Positions 18,006-26,899 of a stretch of DNA of 64,000 bases are shown piece after piece (the first letter of the stretch is position 1; each line of letters begins with the position of its first letter). The stretch is from an uncultured Clostridia bacterium (GTDB lineage: Bacteria; Bacillota; Clostridia; TANB77; CAG-508). The position numbers were made by a program, and so were the translations under genes. The notes beneath the pieces were generated by a model. It was not told the origin of the DNA. It saw only the letters and a program-made list of their open reading frames with translations, and searched no databases. Location of the stretch: NCBI GenBank assembly GCA_934141555.1, contig CAKPCK010000003.1:1-64000 (forward strand). Reading direction: 5' to 3'.

Positions 18006-18227
18006 ATGAAAATGAAATTTAAAATAAAAGGAATTGATTGTGCAAATTGTGCAGCAGAATTAGAAAGATCTATACAAAAAATAGATGGTGTAACAGAGGC
18101 ATCTTTGAGTTTTATGACAGAAAAATTGGTAATGGAAATTGAAGATGATAGAAAAGATGAAGTATTAAAGAATTTAAAAAAGGTTGTAAAAAAAGAGGAA
18201 CCTGATTGTACTATAGAGGAAATTTAA
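18006..18227 (+). CDS. HMA-domain metallochaperone, stand-alone
   Basis: This 73-residue protein is a single heavy-metal-associated ferredoxin-like domain with the metal-binding motif GIDCANCAAELE (CxxC, residues 11-14). In most CadA/ZntA pumps this domain forms the N-terminus of the ATPase. Here it is a separate gene 14 bases before an ATPase that lacks it. It probably delivers Cd or Zn to the pump or senses cytosolic metal. AGAAAGG precedes the ATG, and its stop lies just before the GGAGG of the ATPase. Confidence 0.92.
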   Translation: MKMKFKIKGIDCANCAAELERSIQKIDGVTEASLSFMTEKLVMEIEDDRKDEVLKNLKKVVKKEEPDCTIEEI

Positions 18228-18241
18228 TTGGAGGAAATCAA

Positions 18242-20092
18242 ATGAAAAAAAGAGGAATTAAAATAATAATATCAGCAATATTATTTGTGCTAGCATTAGT
18301 AATTCCATTTTCAAATGAATGGATAAATAATGGATTATTTATTATAAGCTATTTAGTTGTAGGATTTGAAATATTAAAAAAAGCTGTAAGAAATATATTT
18401 AGAGGAAAAGTTTTTGATGAAAACTTTTTAATGACTGTTGCAACAATAGGCGCATTTGCAATAGGCGAATTTCCAGAAGCTGTTGCTGTTATGCTATTTT
18501 ACCAAGTTGGAGAATTATTTCAAAGTTATGCTGTTGATAAATCTAGAAAATCAATTGCAAGTTTAATGGATATAAGACCAGATTATGCAAATATTGAGAA
18601 AGATGGAAAAGTTGAAAAAGTTGACCCTGATGAAGTGAAAATTGGAGATATAATTATTGTAAAAACTGGAGAAAAAATACCATTAGATGGTGTTGTTGTT
18701 GAGGGTACATCAAGCTTAGATACAATGGCATTGACAGGTGAATCTGTTCCAAGAGTTGTAAAAACAGAAGATGAAGTACTAAGTGGTTGTATCAATAAAG
18801 ATGGTTTATTAAAAATAAGGGTAACTAAAGAATTTGGAGAATCAACAGTAAGTAAGATTTTGGATTTAGTAGAAAATGCAAGTAGTAAAAAATCAAAATC
18901 TGAGAACTTTATTACAAAATTTGCAAAATATTATACTCCAACAGTAGTTATAATAGCTGTACTTTTAGCATTTATACCACCAATAATATTAAAAGATTTT
19001 AGCACATTTTCAGTATGGCTATATAGAGCATTGTCATTCTTAGTTGTATCATGTCCATGTGCATTAGTAATATCAATACCATTAAGTTTCTTTGGAGGAA
19101 TTGGTGGAGCATCTAAAATGGGAATATTAATAAAAGGAAGTAATTATTTAGAGGCATTAGCAAACACAGAAACAGTAGTATTTGATAAAACTGGAACATT
19201 AACAGAAGGAATTTTTGAAGTTCAAGATATTTATGCAAAAGGAATTGAAAAAGATGAGTTATTAAGAATTGTAGCACATGCAGAAAACTATTCAAATCAT
19301 CCAATTGCTAAATCAGTAAAAAAAGCATATAACAAAGAAATTAACGAAAATATCATAAAAAATCCACAAGAATTAAGTGGAAAAGGAATCTGGGCTAAAA
19401 TTGATGAAAAAGATATTTTAGTTGGAAATGAAAAGTTAATGACAGAAGAAAAAATAGACTTTAAAAAATGTGATGAAGTAGGAACGATATTATATGTTGC
19501 AATTGATAAAAAATATGTGGGATATGTATTAATTGCAGATAAAATAAAACAAGATTCTCCAAAAACAATCAGAGAATTAAAAGCAATGAATATTAAAGAA
19601 ACAGTAATGCTTACAGGTGATAAAAAAGAAGTTGGAGAATATGTTGCTAAAAAGTTAAATATGGATAAAGTTTATACTGAATTATTACCAGATGGAAAAG
19701 TTGAAAAAGTAGAAGAATTATTAAAACAAAAGAGTGAAAAAGGAAAGCTTGTATTTGTTGGTGATGGAATAAATGATGCACCTGTTTTAACAATTGCAGA
19801 TATTGGTGTTGCAATGGGTGGACTTGGATCTGATGCTGCAATAGAAGCAGCAGATATTGTTATAATGACAGATGAAACTTCAAAAATAAGTAAAGCAATT
19901 AACTTATCAAAAAAGACAATGAGAATTGTTCGTGAAAATATTATTTTTGCAATATTTGTAAAAATAGCAGTTCTTGTATTAACTGCATTTGGAGCCTCTA
20001 CAATGTGGGAAGCTGTTTTTGCAGATGTAGGAGTTTCTGTTGTTGCAATAATTAATGCTTTAAGAATGTTGAATATAAAGAAATTTGAATAA
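18242..20092 (+). CDS. cadA: Cd/Zn/Pb-exporting P1B-type ATPase without N-terminal HMA domain
   Basis: This 616-residue pump exports soft divalent metals. It has the P1B-2 hallmark SCPCALVISIP in the metal-binding helix (near residue 271), LTGESVP in the actuator domain, phosphorylation motif FDKTGTLT (near 314), the HP pair NHPIAKS, and VGDGINDAPVL. The C-terminal helix carries Lys and Asp residues typical of Zn/Cd pumps (KIAVLVL and DVGVSVVAI). I start at the ATG at 18242, 7 bases after GGAGG, rather than the earlier in-frame ATG. The N-terminal HMA domain is encoded separately upstream. A strong terminator follows. Confidence 0.93.
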   Translation: MKKRGIKIIISAILFVLALVIPFSNEWINNGLFIISYLVVGFEILKKAVRNIFRGKVFDENFLMTVATIGAFAIGEFPEAVAVMLFYQVGELFQSYAVDKSRKSIASLMDIRPDYANIEKDGKVEKVDPDEVKIGDIIIVKTGEKIPLDGVVVEGTSSLDTMALTGESVPRVVKTEDEVLSGCINKDGLLKIRVTKEFGESTVSKILDLVENASSKKSKSENFITKFAKYYTPTVVIIAVLLAFIPPIILKDFSTFSVWLYRALSFLVVSCPCALVISIPLSFFGGIGGASKMGILIKGSNYLEALANTETVVFDKTGTLTEGIFEVQDIYAKGIEKDELLRIVAHAENYSNHPIAKSVKKAYNKEINENIIKNPQELSGKGIWAKIDEKDILVGNEKLMTEEKIDFKKCDEVGTILYVAIDKKYVGYVLIADKIKQDSPKTIRELKAMNIKETVMLTGDKKEVGEYVAKKLNMDKVYTELLPDGKVEKVEELLKQKSEKGKLVFVGDGINDAPVLTIADIGVAMGGLGSDAAIEAADIVIMTDETSKISKAINLSKKTMRIVRENIIFAIFVKIAVLVLTAFGASTMWEAVFADVGVSVVAIINALRMLNIKKFE

Positions 20093-20095
20093 TAG

Positions 20096-20128
20096 AAAAA
20101 ACGCAATCTTAATTGATTGCGTTTTTTA
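20096..20128 (+). terminator. Terminator of the cadA operon
   Basis: ACGCAATC (20101-20108) pairs with GATTGCGT (20115-20122), flanked by A and T runs. Confidence 0.9.
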
Positions 20129-20150
20129 TGGAATAAATATGATTTCGAAA

Positions 20151-20513
20151 TTATTTTCTGTTAAAGCTCAAACATTCAACAACAAAATCATTTCCTAAAT
20201 CACTATCTACATCAATTACTAAATATTGAGATGGAATCCACACAATAAAGATTCGTTTGCATTTCTTATTAAGAATCCAATGGTATTTTACAAATTTAGT
20301 ATAGTGATTAGTTAGAGTGATTTGACAAGTTGTGTTATTTCCAACGCTTGCTTTTATGATAACTAGGCCTCTTAAGCCATTACCAGTTGAAAAAACATAA
20401 TGACTTTTTTCAAAAAATAAAAGTACTAATTTGTTATCAAGCAAAAAAGTAATACACCAAGTGATTGCAACTAAAACAATAACAGGTAAAATGAACAATA
20501 AATCCCGAGCCAT
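20151..20513 (-). CDS. Membrane-anchored small hypothetical protein, orphan cassette
   Basis: I do not recognise this 120-residue protein. An N-terminal hydrophobic segment (residues 5-30) looks like an uncleaved signal or membrane anchor. The rest is strand-rich with basic and aromatic residues and two cysteine-containing stretches (TCQITL, KKCKRIF). AAGGAGG lies 7 bases before the ATG. It has its own promoter on the minus strand with the spacer sequence shared by several other orphan genes. Its codons are less AT-biased than those of the flanking cadA and flavoprotein genes. Confidence 0.7.
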   Translation of the reverse strand: MARDLLFILPVIVLVAITWCITFLLDNKLVLLFFEKSHYVFSTGNGLRGLVIIKASVGNNTTCQITLTNHYTKFVKYHWILNKKCKRIFIVWIPSQYLVIDVDSDLGNDFVVECLSFNRK

Positions 20514-20599
20514 AATTTTCCTCCTTGTATTACTCAGTTGAGTGCTATATTTGTAAGCAAAAGCTTACAAAATCAAGGTAATTTACCTTAACAGGAAAA

Positions 20600-20628
20600 A
20601 TAATAACATATATTTACATAAAAGTCAA
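20600..20628 (-). promoter_or_regulatory. Promoter of the 120-aa orphan gene, shared-spacer type
   Basis: On the minus strand TTGACT (20628-20623), a 17-base spacer beginning TTTATGTAAATA, and TATTAT (20605-20600), with TG before the -10 box. Confidence 0.75.
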
Positions 20629-20733
20629 TTTGTGAGTGGAGATTTTGGAAAAAATATTTTATTGAAAATATAGACTTTTGAAGCTAAGTAGTATAAAATA
20701 ATTAAGTATAAAAATCCTAAATGGAGAAAAATA

Positions 20734-22299
20734 ATGATAAGAATAAAAGATATAAAAATAAGAGAAGACTTATTAGAAGAAAAAGTATTAGAAAAAGCAT
20801 TACAAAAAAATAAATTAAAAAAGGAAGATGTTAAAGAGTGGTATATTTATAAAAAATCAATAGATGCAAGAAAAAAAGAAGATATTTTTTATAATTATAC
20901 AATAGACATTGAGATAAAAGATAAGAGTAAAGAAAAAAGATTTGAAAAAATTGAAGAATATAAATTGCCAGAAATAAAAACAAAAAGGCAAAGCAAAATA
21001 AAACCTGTAATAATAGGTGCTGGACCAGCTGGATTATTTTCTGCATTAATTTTTGTTGAAAATGGGATAAAACCAATCTTAATTGAAAGAGGAAAAAGAG
21101 TAGAAGATAGAGTTAAAGATGTAGAAGAATTTATAAATAATAGAAAATTCAACTCAAAATCAAATATTCAATTTGGAGAAGGTGGAGCAGGAACATTTTC
21201 AGATGGAAAGTTAAATACAGGAAATTCAAGCATATATTCAAGAAAAGTACTTGAAGAATTTGTGAAATTTGGCGCACCAAAAGAAATAATGTATGTTGCT
21301 AAACCACATTTAGGAACAGATAATTTGGTGAAGATTGTAAAAAATATTAGAGAATATATATTAGAAAAAGGTGGACAAATCTTTTTTGAAGAAGAAGTTA
21401 TAGATTTTGAAATAGAGAAAAATCAGATTAAATCTGTAATAACAGACAAAAAAAGAAAAATAGAAACAGATAGTGCTATATTAGCTATTGGACATAGTGC
21501 AAGAGACACATTTAAAAAATTGAATGAAATAGGAGTAAAAATTTCACCTAAAAATTTTGCTGTTGGAGTTAGAATAGAACATTTACAAAAAGATATAAAT
21601 ATGGCGCAATATGGAAATAAAACAAAATTAAAATTAGGGGCAGCAGATTATAAATTAGTATATCATGCATCAAATGGAAGAACTTGTTACACGTTTTGTA
21701 TGTGCCCTGGAGGAAAAGTAATGGCATCAAACTCAGAAGAAAATTCAATTGTAACAAATGGAATGAGTAATTTTGCAAGAGATGGAGAAAATGCCAATAG
21801 TGCATTACTTGTAAATGTGTCTGTTGAAGACTTTTATAAAGATTCACCATTAGATGGAATGTATTTTCAAGAAGAATTAGAGAAAAAAGCATTTGAGTTA
21901 GGTGGTAAAAACTATAATGCTCCAATACAAAGAGTTGAAGATTTTCTGAAAAATAAAAAAACAACTGATATTGGAAAAATAAAACCAACATATATGCCAG
22001 GAGTAACATTTGCAAATTTGAATGAAATTTTGCCAGTATTTGTTTCAGATACATTAAAAGAAGGATTAACAGAATTAGATAAAAAAATACACGGATTTGC
22101 AGATAATGATGCAATAATGACAGGAGTAGAAACAAGAAGTTCATCACCAGTACAAATAACAAGAGATAAAGAAACAATGAATTCAATTAATGTTCAAGGA
22201 CTATATCCATGTGGAGAAGGTGCAGGATATGCTGGAGGAATTATGACAGCAGCTATTGACGGAATAAAATGTGCGATAAAAATTATTGGAAAAGAGTAA
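20734..22299 (+). CDS. COG2509-type FAD-dependent dehydrogenase
   Basis: This 521-residue flavoprotein has an N-terminal domain of about 85 residues, then a Rossmann FAD-binding motif GAGPAGLFSALIFVENG near residue 93. Later come GEGGAGTFSDGKL and a C-terminal FAD motif (GLYPCGEGAGYAGGIMTAAIDG). These are hallmarks of the uncharacterised COG2509 dehydrogenase family, which is very common in Firmicutes. Cysteines in GRTCYTFCMCPGG may be functional. The physiological substrate is unknown. A GGAG site precedes the ATG, and the gene is a single unit upstream of the 6S RNA. Confidence 0.88.
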   Translation: MIRIKDIKIREDLLEEKVLEKALQKNKLKKEDVKEWYIYKKSIDARKKEDIFYNYTIDIEIKDKSKEKRFEKIEEYKLPEIKTKRQSKIKPVIIGAGPAGLFSALIFVENGIKPILIERGKRVEDRVKDVEEFINNRKFNSKSNIQFGEGGAGTFSDGKLNTGNSSIYSRKVLEEFVKFGAPKEIMYVAKPHLGTDNLVKIVKNIREYILEKGGQIFFEEEVIDFEIEKNQIKSVITDKKRKIETDSAILAIGHSARDTFKKLNEIGVKISPKNFAVGVRIEHLQKDINMAQYGNKTKLKLGAADYKLVYHASNGRTCYTFCMCPGGKVMASNSEENSIVTNGMSNFARDGENANSALLVNVSVEDFYKDSPLDGMYFQEELEKKAFELGGKNYNAPIQRVEDFLKNKKTTDIGKIKPTYMPGVTFANLNEILPVFVSDTLKEGLTELDKKIHGFADNDAIMTGVETRSSSPVQITRDKETMNSINVQGLYPCGEGAGYAGGIMTAAIDGIKCAIKIIGKE

Positions 22300-22318
22300 A
22301 AAAATATAAGTTATATAA

Positions 22319-22352
22319 TGGAAAAATTATTTAATAATATAAAATTTTTCCA
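22319..22352 (+). terminator. Hairpin after the flavoprotein gene
   Basis: TGGAAAAATT (22319-22328) is complementary to AATTTTTCCA (22343-22352). No clean T run follows, so it is a moderate terminator candidate. Confidence 0.5.
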
Positions 22353-22457
22353 TCACGAAAAACAAAGAAAAAATTATTATAAGTGAGTATAAATTTGAAA
22401 AAAAGAGATATAATAAAATTAGCATATAAAATTTAAAGAATTTGAACAAAAAAAGTG

Positions 22458-22486
22458 TTGCAATAAAAAAAATTATATGCTAAAAT
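22458..22486 (+). promoter_or_regulatory. Promoter of the 6S RNA
   Basis: TTGCAA (22458-22463), a 17-base spacer ending in TGC (extended -10) and TAAAAT (22481-22486). Confidence 0.7.
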
Positions 22487-22514
22487 AATTATAACAAATA
22501 AATAATTAGAACAA

Positions 22515-22738
22515 AGCAAAAACCCTGCGTAGTGCGTGTAGACAGAATTTTTAGAACCTACAAGTTTAAAGAGGGACCTTAAATCTTTGAATATGGCGTG
22601 CAAGCTTACACTTTAGCATTTGTAAAATTACATTTCGAGTAGTAAGAAGCCCATGAGTATTCAAGAAGGAACCCACCTGTCGAAGACAGGTCCTTAAAAA
22701 TTCAATCAACTTACGGCTAATGTGGGGATTGCTTTTTT
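22515..22738 (+). ncRNA. ssrS: 6S RNA (regulator of housekeeping RNA polymerase)
   Basis: This roughly 220-base intergenic RNA has the features of Firmicutes 6S RNA. Its ends pair (AGCAAAAACCC with GGGGATTGCT) and close a long rod. The 5' strand carries CCCTGCG and TTTTTAGAACCTACAAG followed by AAAGAGGGACC. The 3' strand carries GGAACCCACCT with a complementary AGGT after a short loop, and ends in CGGCTAATGTGGGG. 6S RNA mimics an open promoter and binds sigma-A RNA polymerase, lowering transcription in stationary phase. An extended -10 promoter lies about 30 bases upstream, and a T run directly follows the closing helix. Confidence 0.85.
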
Positions 22739-22743
22739 TGTGT

Positions 22744-22794
22744 TTAAAAGCTTTGGAAAATTATAAAGAATTTCTTAAAAAGCTTTTCTTTTTT
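22744..22794 (+). terminator. Hairpin and T-rich tract downstream of 6S RNA
   Basis: TTAAAAGCTTT and AAAAAGCTTTT flank a 22-base interior and are followed by TTCTTTTTT. It may back up termination of 6S RNA before the PBP gene. Confidence 0.55.
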
Positions 22795-22871
22795 GGAAAA
22801 ATATAATATAATGTATTTGCAAATTTAATATATTCAAAAAGGCTGATTATTGCGAAAGGAAGGATATTTTA

Positions 22872-25409
22872 ATGAAAGAAAAAAAGAAAAAAAATAAACA
22901 GCTAAATAATGTGAAAGGAAAAAATACTAAAAATAAAAAAACAAATGTAAAAGATGCAAATAATAAATTGATAAAAAAAGATGCAAAAATGAAGTTTAAA
23001 TATAAACATCCAAAACTAGCACTAACATTAAAAATATTATTAGTATTAATTATATTAATGATAGTTATAGGTGCAGGTGTTGTTATAGGACTTATATATG
23101 GGTTCTGGGGAGACGATTTTAAAATAGATTTATCAAAATTAACAATGATAGAAAATACAGTAATTGTCGATTCAAATGAAAACGTATTAGCAGAATTAAA
23201 CGGAAATGAAAGTAGAAAAATTATTACATTAGATGAAATGTCACCATATCTGCCAAAAGCTTACATAGCAATAGAAGATGAAAGGTTTTATCAACATCAT
23301 GGTGTAGACCTAAAAAGAACTACAGCCGCAGTACTTTCATTTGTAACACACTTTGGAAAATCAACAACAGGTGGAGGAAGTACAATAACACAACAATTAG
23401 TAAAAAATATAACACAAGATAAAGAAAGCAGTGGAATTGAGGGAGTATTAAGAAAAGTAAAAGAATGGGCAAAAGCATATCAAATAGAAAACGAATTGAG
23501 TAAAAATCAAATATTAGAATTATATTTGAATTTAATTCTTGTAGGTGGCAGAAATTATGGAGTTCAAACTGGAGCAGAATATTATTTTAATACAGATGCT
23601 TCAAATTTAAGTATAGCACAATGTGCATTTTTAGCAGGAATAAATAATTCACCTAATAGATATAATCCATATTCTGAGACAGACCATACAGAATTAATAA
23701 AAAAGAGAACTAAAACAGTATTATGGCAAATGAAAAAATGTGGATCTATAAATCAAGAAGAATATGATTCAGCAGTAGCAGAGGTTGAAGCAGGATTTAA
23801 ATTCGAAAATGGTGTAAAAGGAAATGTATATTCATCACATACTGATGCATTAATTTCACAATTAATAGACCAAATAGCAGAAGAAAAAAATATTTCTAAA
23901 CAAGCAGCAGAGACATATTTAAATACAAGTGGATTAAGAATATATTCTACACAAGTTGAATCAATTCAAAATACAATTAAATCAGAAATGGAAGATCCTA
24001 AATATATATTATATGGAAAAGATAAAAAAGGAAATGATGTAACAGCTGAAGCTGCAGCTGTTGTAATTGAACCATCAACTGGTTATGTTGTTGGAGCTGT
24101 TGGACAATTAGGAGAGAAAACAACTTCAAGAGGATTAAATAGAATTAATTCTCCAAGGCAAACAGGTTCTTCAATAAAACCATTATCAGATGTATTGCCA
24201 GGAATTGAAGAAGGAATAATAACACCAGCGACAATATATGCAGATACAAGAACAACATTTGGAACAAATTGGACGCCTAAGAATTACAATGGATATAGTA
24301 GTGGTGTATATAGAACAGTAAGATCAGCATTAACAACATCTCAAAATATACCATTTATAAAAATACAAGCAGAGTTAACTCCAAAAAAGGGAATGGAATA
24401 TTTAAAGAAAATGGGAGTATCTACATTAGATGAACAAGGTGATAACAATTTAGCAGCTGTTGCAATTGGAGGATTTACAAATGGAATAAGCCCATTAGAA
24501 ATGGCTGCTGCATATGCAATGGTTGCAAATGATGGTGTATATATAAAACCAACATTTTATTCTAAAGCAGTAGACTCTTCAGGAAATGTAGTATTACAAC
24601 CAAATCAAACGACTGAAAGAGTATGTTCTGAACAAACAGCATATATAGTAAAAGATTTGATGAAATCAGTAGTTAATGATGCTGGTGGAACAGCTTCATA
24701 TGCTAAAATTAGTGGAATAGATTTAGCCGCCAAAACAGGAACAACAAATGATACAAAAGAAAGATGGCTATGTGGTTTTACAAATTATTATTCATGTGCA
24801 GTATTTTATGGATTTGATGAACCACAAACAATTACTAAATCAAGTAAAGCATCATCAGGTTCAATATTTTCATATATTATGAAAGAAATACATAAAGACT
24901 TAGAAAACTCATCATTTAATCAGCCAAGTGGAATTGTTTCTGCAAAAGTATGTAGAACAAGTGGAAGATTGGCAACAGATAAATGTACAAATACTTATAC
25001 TGAAATATTTGTAGAAGGAAAATTACCTGAGACTTGTGATGCACATGATTCAAAATACACAATTTGTACAGCATCTGGATTATTAGCAAATAAATATTGT
25101 CCTGATTCTGATAAAAAAGTTATAGAAAATTATGTTGTTGAAAAAGAGAGGTTAGGAATATGGGGGACATCAGATGGTGTAAATACCCAAAAAGAACCAA
25201 CAGAATATTGTAATATTCATAAAGCACCAGAAACAAAGCCAACTCAAAGTACCAAACCAACTGAATCAACCAAACCAACAGAATCAACGAAGCCAACTGA
25301 AAGTACCAAACCAACAGAATCGACAAAGCCAACTGAGAGTACTAAACCAACAGAGTCAACAAAACCAATTGAAAGTACAAAACCTAATAATACAGAAAGT
25401 ACGGAATAA
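22872..25409 (+). CDS. Class A penicillin-binding protein with KPTEST tail
   Basis: This bifunctional peptidoglycan synthase has 845 residues. A Lys/Asn-rich cytoplasmic tail (1-50) and one membrane helix (about 55-78) lead to a GT51 glycosyltransferase domain with IEDERFYQHHGVD (catalytic Glu near 133) and GGSTITQQ. The transpeptidase domain has the active Ser in TGSSIKP (near 434), SQN in TTSQN, and KTGTT near 620. The C-terminus (about 785-845) is a low-complexity STKPTE repeat, probably a wall-spanning spacer. AAGGAAGG precedes the ATG. PBP1A/PonA is the closest functional class. Confidence 0.95.
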   Translation: MKEKKKKNKQLNNVKGKNTKNKKTNVKDANNKLIKKDAKMKFKYKHPKLALTLKILLVLIILMIVIGAGVVIGLIYGFWGDDFKIDLSKLTMIENTVIVDSNENVLAELNGNESRKIITLDEMSPYLPKAYIAIEDERFYQHHGVDLKRTTAAVLSFVTHFGKSTTGGGSTITQQLVKNITQDKESSGIEGVLRKVKEWAKAYQIENELSKNQILELYLNLILVGGRNYGVQTGAEYYFNTDASNLSIAQCAFLAGINNSPNRYNPYSETDHTELIKKRTKTVLWQMKKCGSINQEEYDSAVAEVEAGFKFENGVKGNVYSSHTDALISQLIDQIAEEKNISKQAAETYLNTSGLRIYSTQVESIQNTIKSEMEDPKYILYGKDKKGNDVTAEAAAVVIEPSTGYVVGAVGQLGEKTTSRGLNRINSPRQTGSSIKPLSDVLPGIEEGIITPATIYADTRTTFGTNWTPKNYNGYSSGVYRTVRSALTTSQNIPFIKIQAELTPKKGMEYLKKMGVSTLDEQGDNNLAAVAIGGFTNGISPLEMAAAYAMVANDGVYIKPTFYSKAVDSSGNVVLQPNQTTERVCSEQTAYIVKDLMKSVVNDAGGTASYAKISGIDLAAKTGTTNDTKERWLCGFTNYYSCAVFYGFDEPQTITKSSKASSGSIFSYIMKEIHKDLENSSFNQPSGIVSAKVCRTSGRLATDKCTNTYTEIFVEGKLPETCDAHDSKYTICTASGLLANKYCPDSDKKVIENYVVEKERLGIWGTSDGVNTQKEPTEYCNIHKAPETKPTQSTKPTESTKPTESTKPTESTKPTESTKPTESTKPTESTKPIESTKPNNTESTE
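25235..25387 (+). repeat. Degenerate 18-base tandem repeat encoding STKPTE
   Basis: About seven to eight hexapeptide units lie at the end of the PBP gene. Neighbouring units use different synonymous codons (ACC, ACG, ACA, ACT for Thr), so the repeat is old or maintained at protein level. Confidence 0.85.
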
Positions 25410-25432
25410 GAAACCAAAAACAATTAATATAA

Positions 25433-25459
25433 TTTTGCCTCACAATATGTGGGGCAAAA
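25433..25459 (+). terminator. Hairpin between the PBP gene and cysS
   Basis: TTTTGCCTCAC pairs with GTGGGGCAAAA over 11 bp with one G-T. No T run follows on the plus strand, so it may attenuate, stabilise RNA ends or terminate weakly. Confidence 0.5.
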
Positions 25460-25490
25460 AGCATAAAATAGAATAGAAAGGAAGGCATAT

Positions 25491-26870
25491 ATGGATATTT
25501 ATTTTTACAACACATTAACAAAACAAAAAGACTTATTTAAACCAATTGAAGAAGGAAAAGTTAAAATATATTCTTGTGGACCAACAGTATACAAAGATGC
25601 AACAATAGGTAATATGAGAACAAACTTGTTAAATGATACATTAAGAAGAGTTTTGAAATACAATGGATATGAATTAAAACATGTAATGAATATTACAGAT
25701 GTAGGACATTTAGTATCAGATGGAGACGAAGGAGAAGATAAGATGTTAAAATCTGCTAGAGAAGAACACAAAAGTCCTTTAGAGATAGCAGAACATTATA
25801 CAAAATTATTTTTCAGAGATTTAGAAAGACTAAATATTGAAACTCCTGAAGTTGTATGTAAAGCAACAGATCATATAAAAGAAATGTTGGAAATGGTTCA
25901 AAAGATAATGAAAAATGGATATGCATATGAAACTTCTACAGCTATATATTTTGATGTTTCAAAATTAGACAAATATGGTATTTTATCAGGAATAAATTTA
26001 AATGACCAAAAAGCAGGAGCAAGAGTTGATATAGATCCAGAAAAAAGAAATCCATATGATTTTGCATTATGGATAAAAGCACCAGCAAATCATTTAATGA
26101 AATGGGATAGCCCATGGGGACCAAGTTATCCAGGATGGCATATTGAATGTTCTGCAATGAGTACAAAATATCTTGGTGAAGAATTTGATATACATACAGG
26201 TGGAATTGACTTAGTACCAACACACCATGAAAACGAAATTGCACAAAATAAAGGAGCTTGTGGTAAAAATCCAGCACATTATTGGATACATGGAGAATAT
26301 CTATTAATAAATGGTGGAAAAATGTCAAAGAGCCTTGGAAATACATATTTAATAGATGATATAATTGCTAAAGGATATAGTCCACTTGCATATAGATTGT
26401 TTAATTATTCATGTCATTATAGAGGAAAATTAAACTTTACATGGGAAGGAATAGAATCAGCAAATACATCTCTTATTCGTTTAAGAGAAGGATATCAAAA
26501 ACACTTAAATGGAAATTCAAATGTATCTGATGAAATAATTGCAGATATGGAAAATAGATTTCATCAAGCAATAAATGATGATATGAATATGCCACTTGCA
26601 TTAAGTGTTGTATGGGAAGCAGTTAAATATCCTGAAAAATCACCTAAAATAGCACAATTACTTAAAAAATTCGATACAGTACTAGGAATAAAAATTGATG
26701 AAGTACAAGAAACAAAAATACCACAAGAAATTTTAGATTTAGTAGAAGAAAGAAAACAAGCTAGAAGTGATAAAAATTGGAGTGAATCAGATAGGCTAAG
26801 AGATTTAATAGCTGAAAAAGGATATATAGTAAAAGATACAAAAGATGGGACAGAAGTTCTTAAAAAATAA
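25491..26870 (+). CDS. cysS: Cysteinyl-tRNA synthetase
   Basis: This 459-residue class I synthetase charges tRNA-Cys. The zinc-ligand motif SCGPTVY and the KMSKSLGN loop (near residue 280) are intact, as are WHIECSAMS and the zinc-binding HHENE. The HIGH-equivalent motif reads TIGN (KDATIGNMRT), with Thr where nearly all homologues I know have His. The C-terminal region carries the anticodon-binding helices (ERKQARSDKNWSESDRLRD). GAAAGGAAGG precedes the ATG. argS follows after about 30 bases, suggesting an operon of two synthetases. No T-box leader is present. Confidence 0.96.
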   Translation: MDIYFYNTLTKQKDLFKPIEEGKVKIYSCGPTVYKDATIGNMRTNLLNDTLRRVLKYNGYELKHVMNITDVGHLVSDGDEGEDKMLKSAREEHKSPLEIAEHYTKLFFRDLERLNIETPEVVCKATDHIKEMLEMVQKIMKNGYAYETSTAIYFDVSKLDKYGILSGINLNDQKAGARVDIDPEKRNPYDFALWIKAPANHLMKWDSPWGPSYPGWHIECSAMSTKYLGEEFDIHTGGIDLVPTHHENEIAQNKGACGKNPAHYWIHGEYLLINGGKMSKSLGNTYLIDDIIAKGYSPLAYRLFNYSCHYRGKLNFTWEGIESANTSLIRLREGYQKHLNGNSNVSDEIIADMENRFHQAINDDMNMPLALSVVWEAVKYPEKSPKIAQLLKKFDTVLGIKIDEVQETKIPQEILDLVEERKQARSDKNWSESDRLRDLIAEKGYIVKDTKDGTEVLKK

Positions 26871-26899
26871 ATGCAATATTGAAAGGAATATTAAGAATT

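Noticed and set aside
21569..22186. Long Leu/Phe-rich ORF on the minus strand opposite the flavoprotein gene
   Set aside because: It is antisense to a well-supported gene, rich in Leu, His and Phe as expected from reversed AT-rich codons, and has no ribosome site.
25235..25387. CRISPR-like or tandem DNA repeat
   Set aside because: The repeat is in frame, encodes STKPTE, and varies synonymously without spacers.
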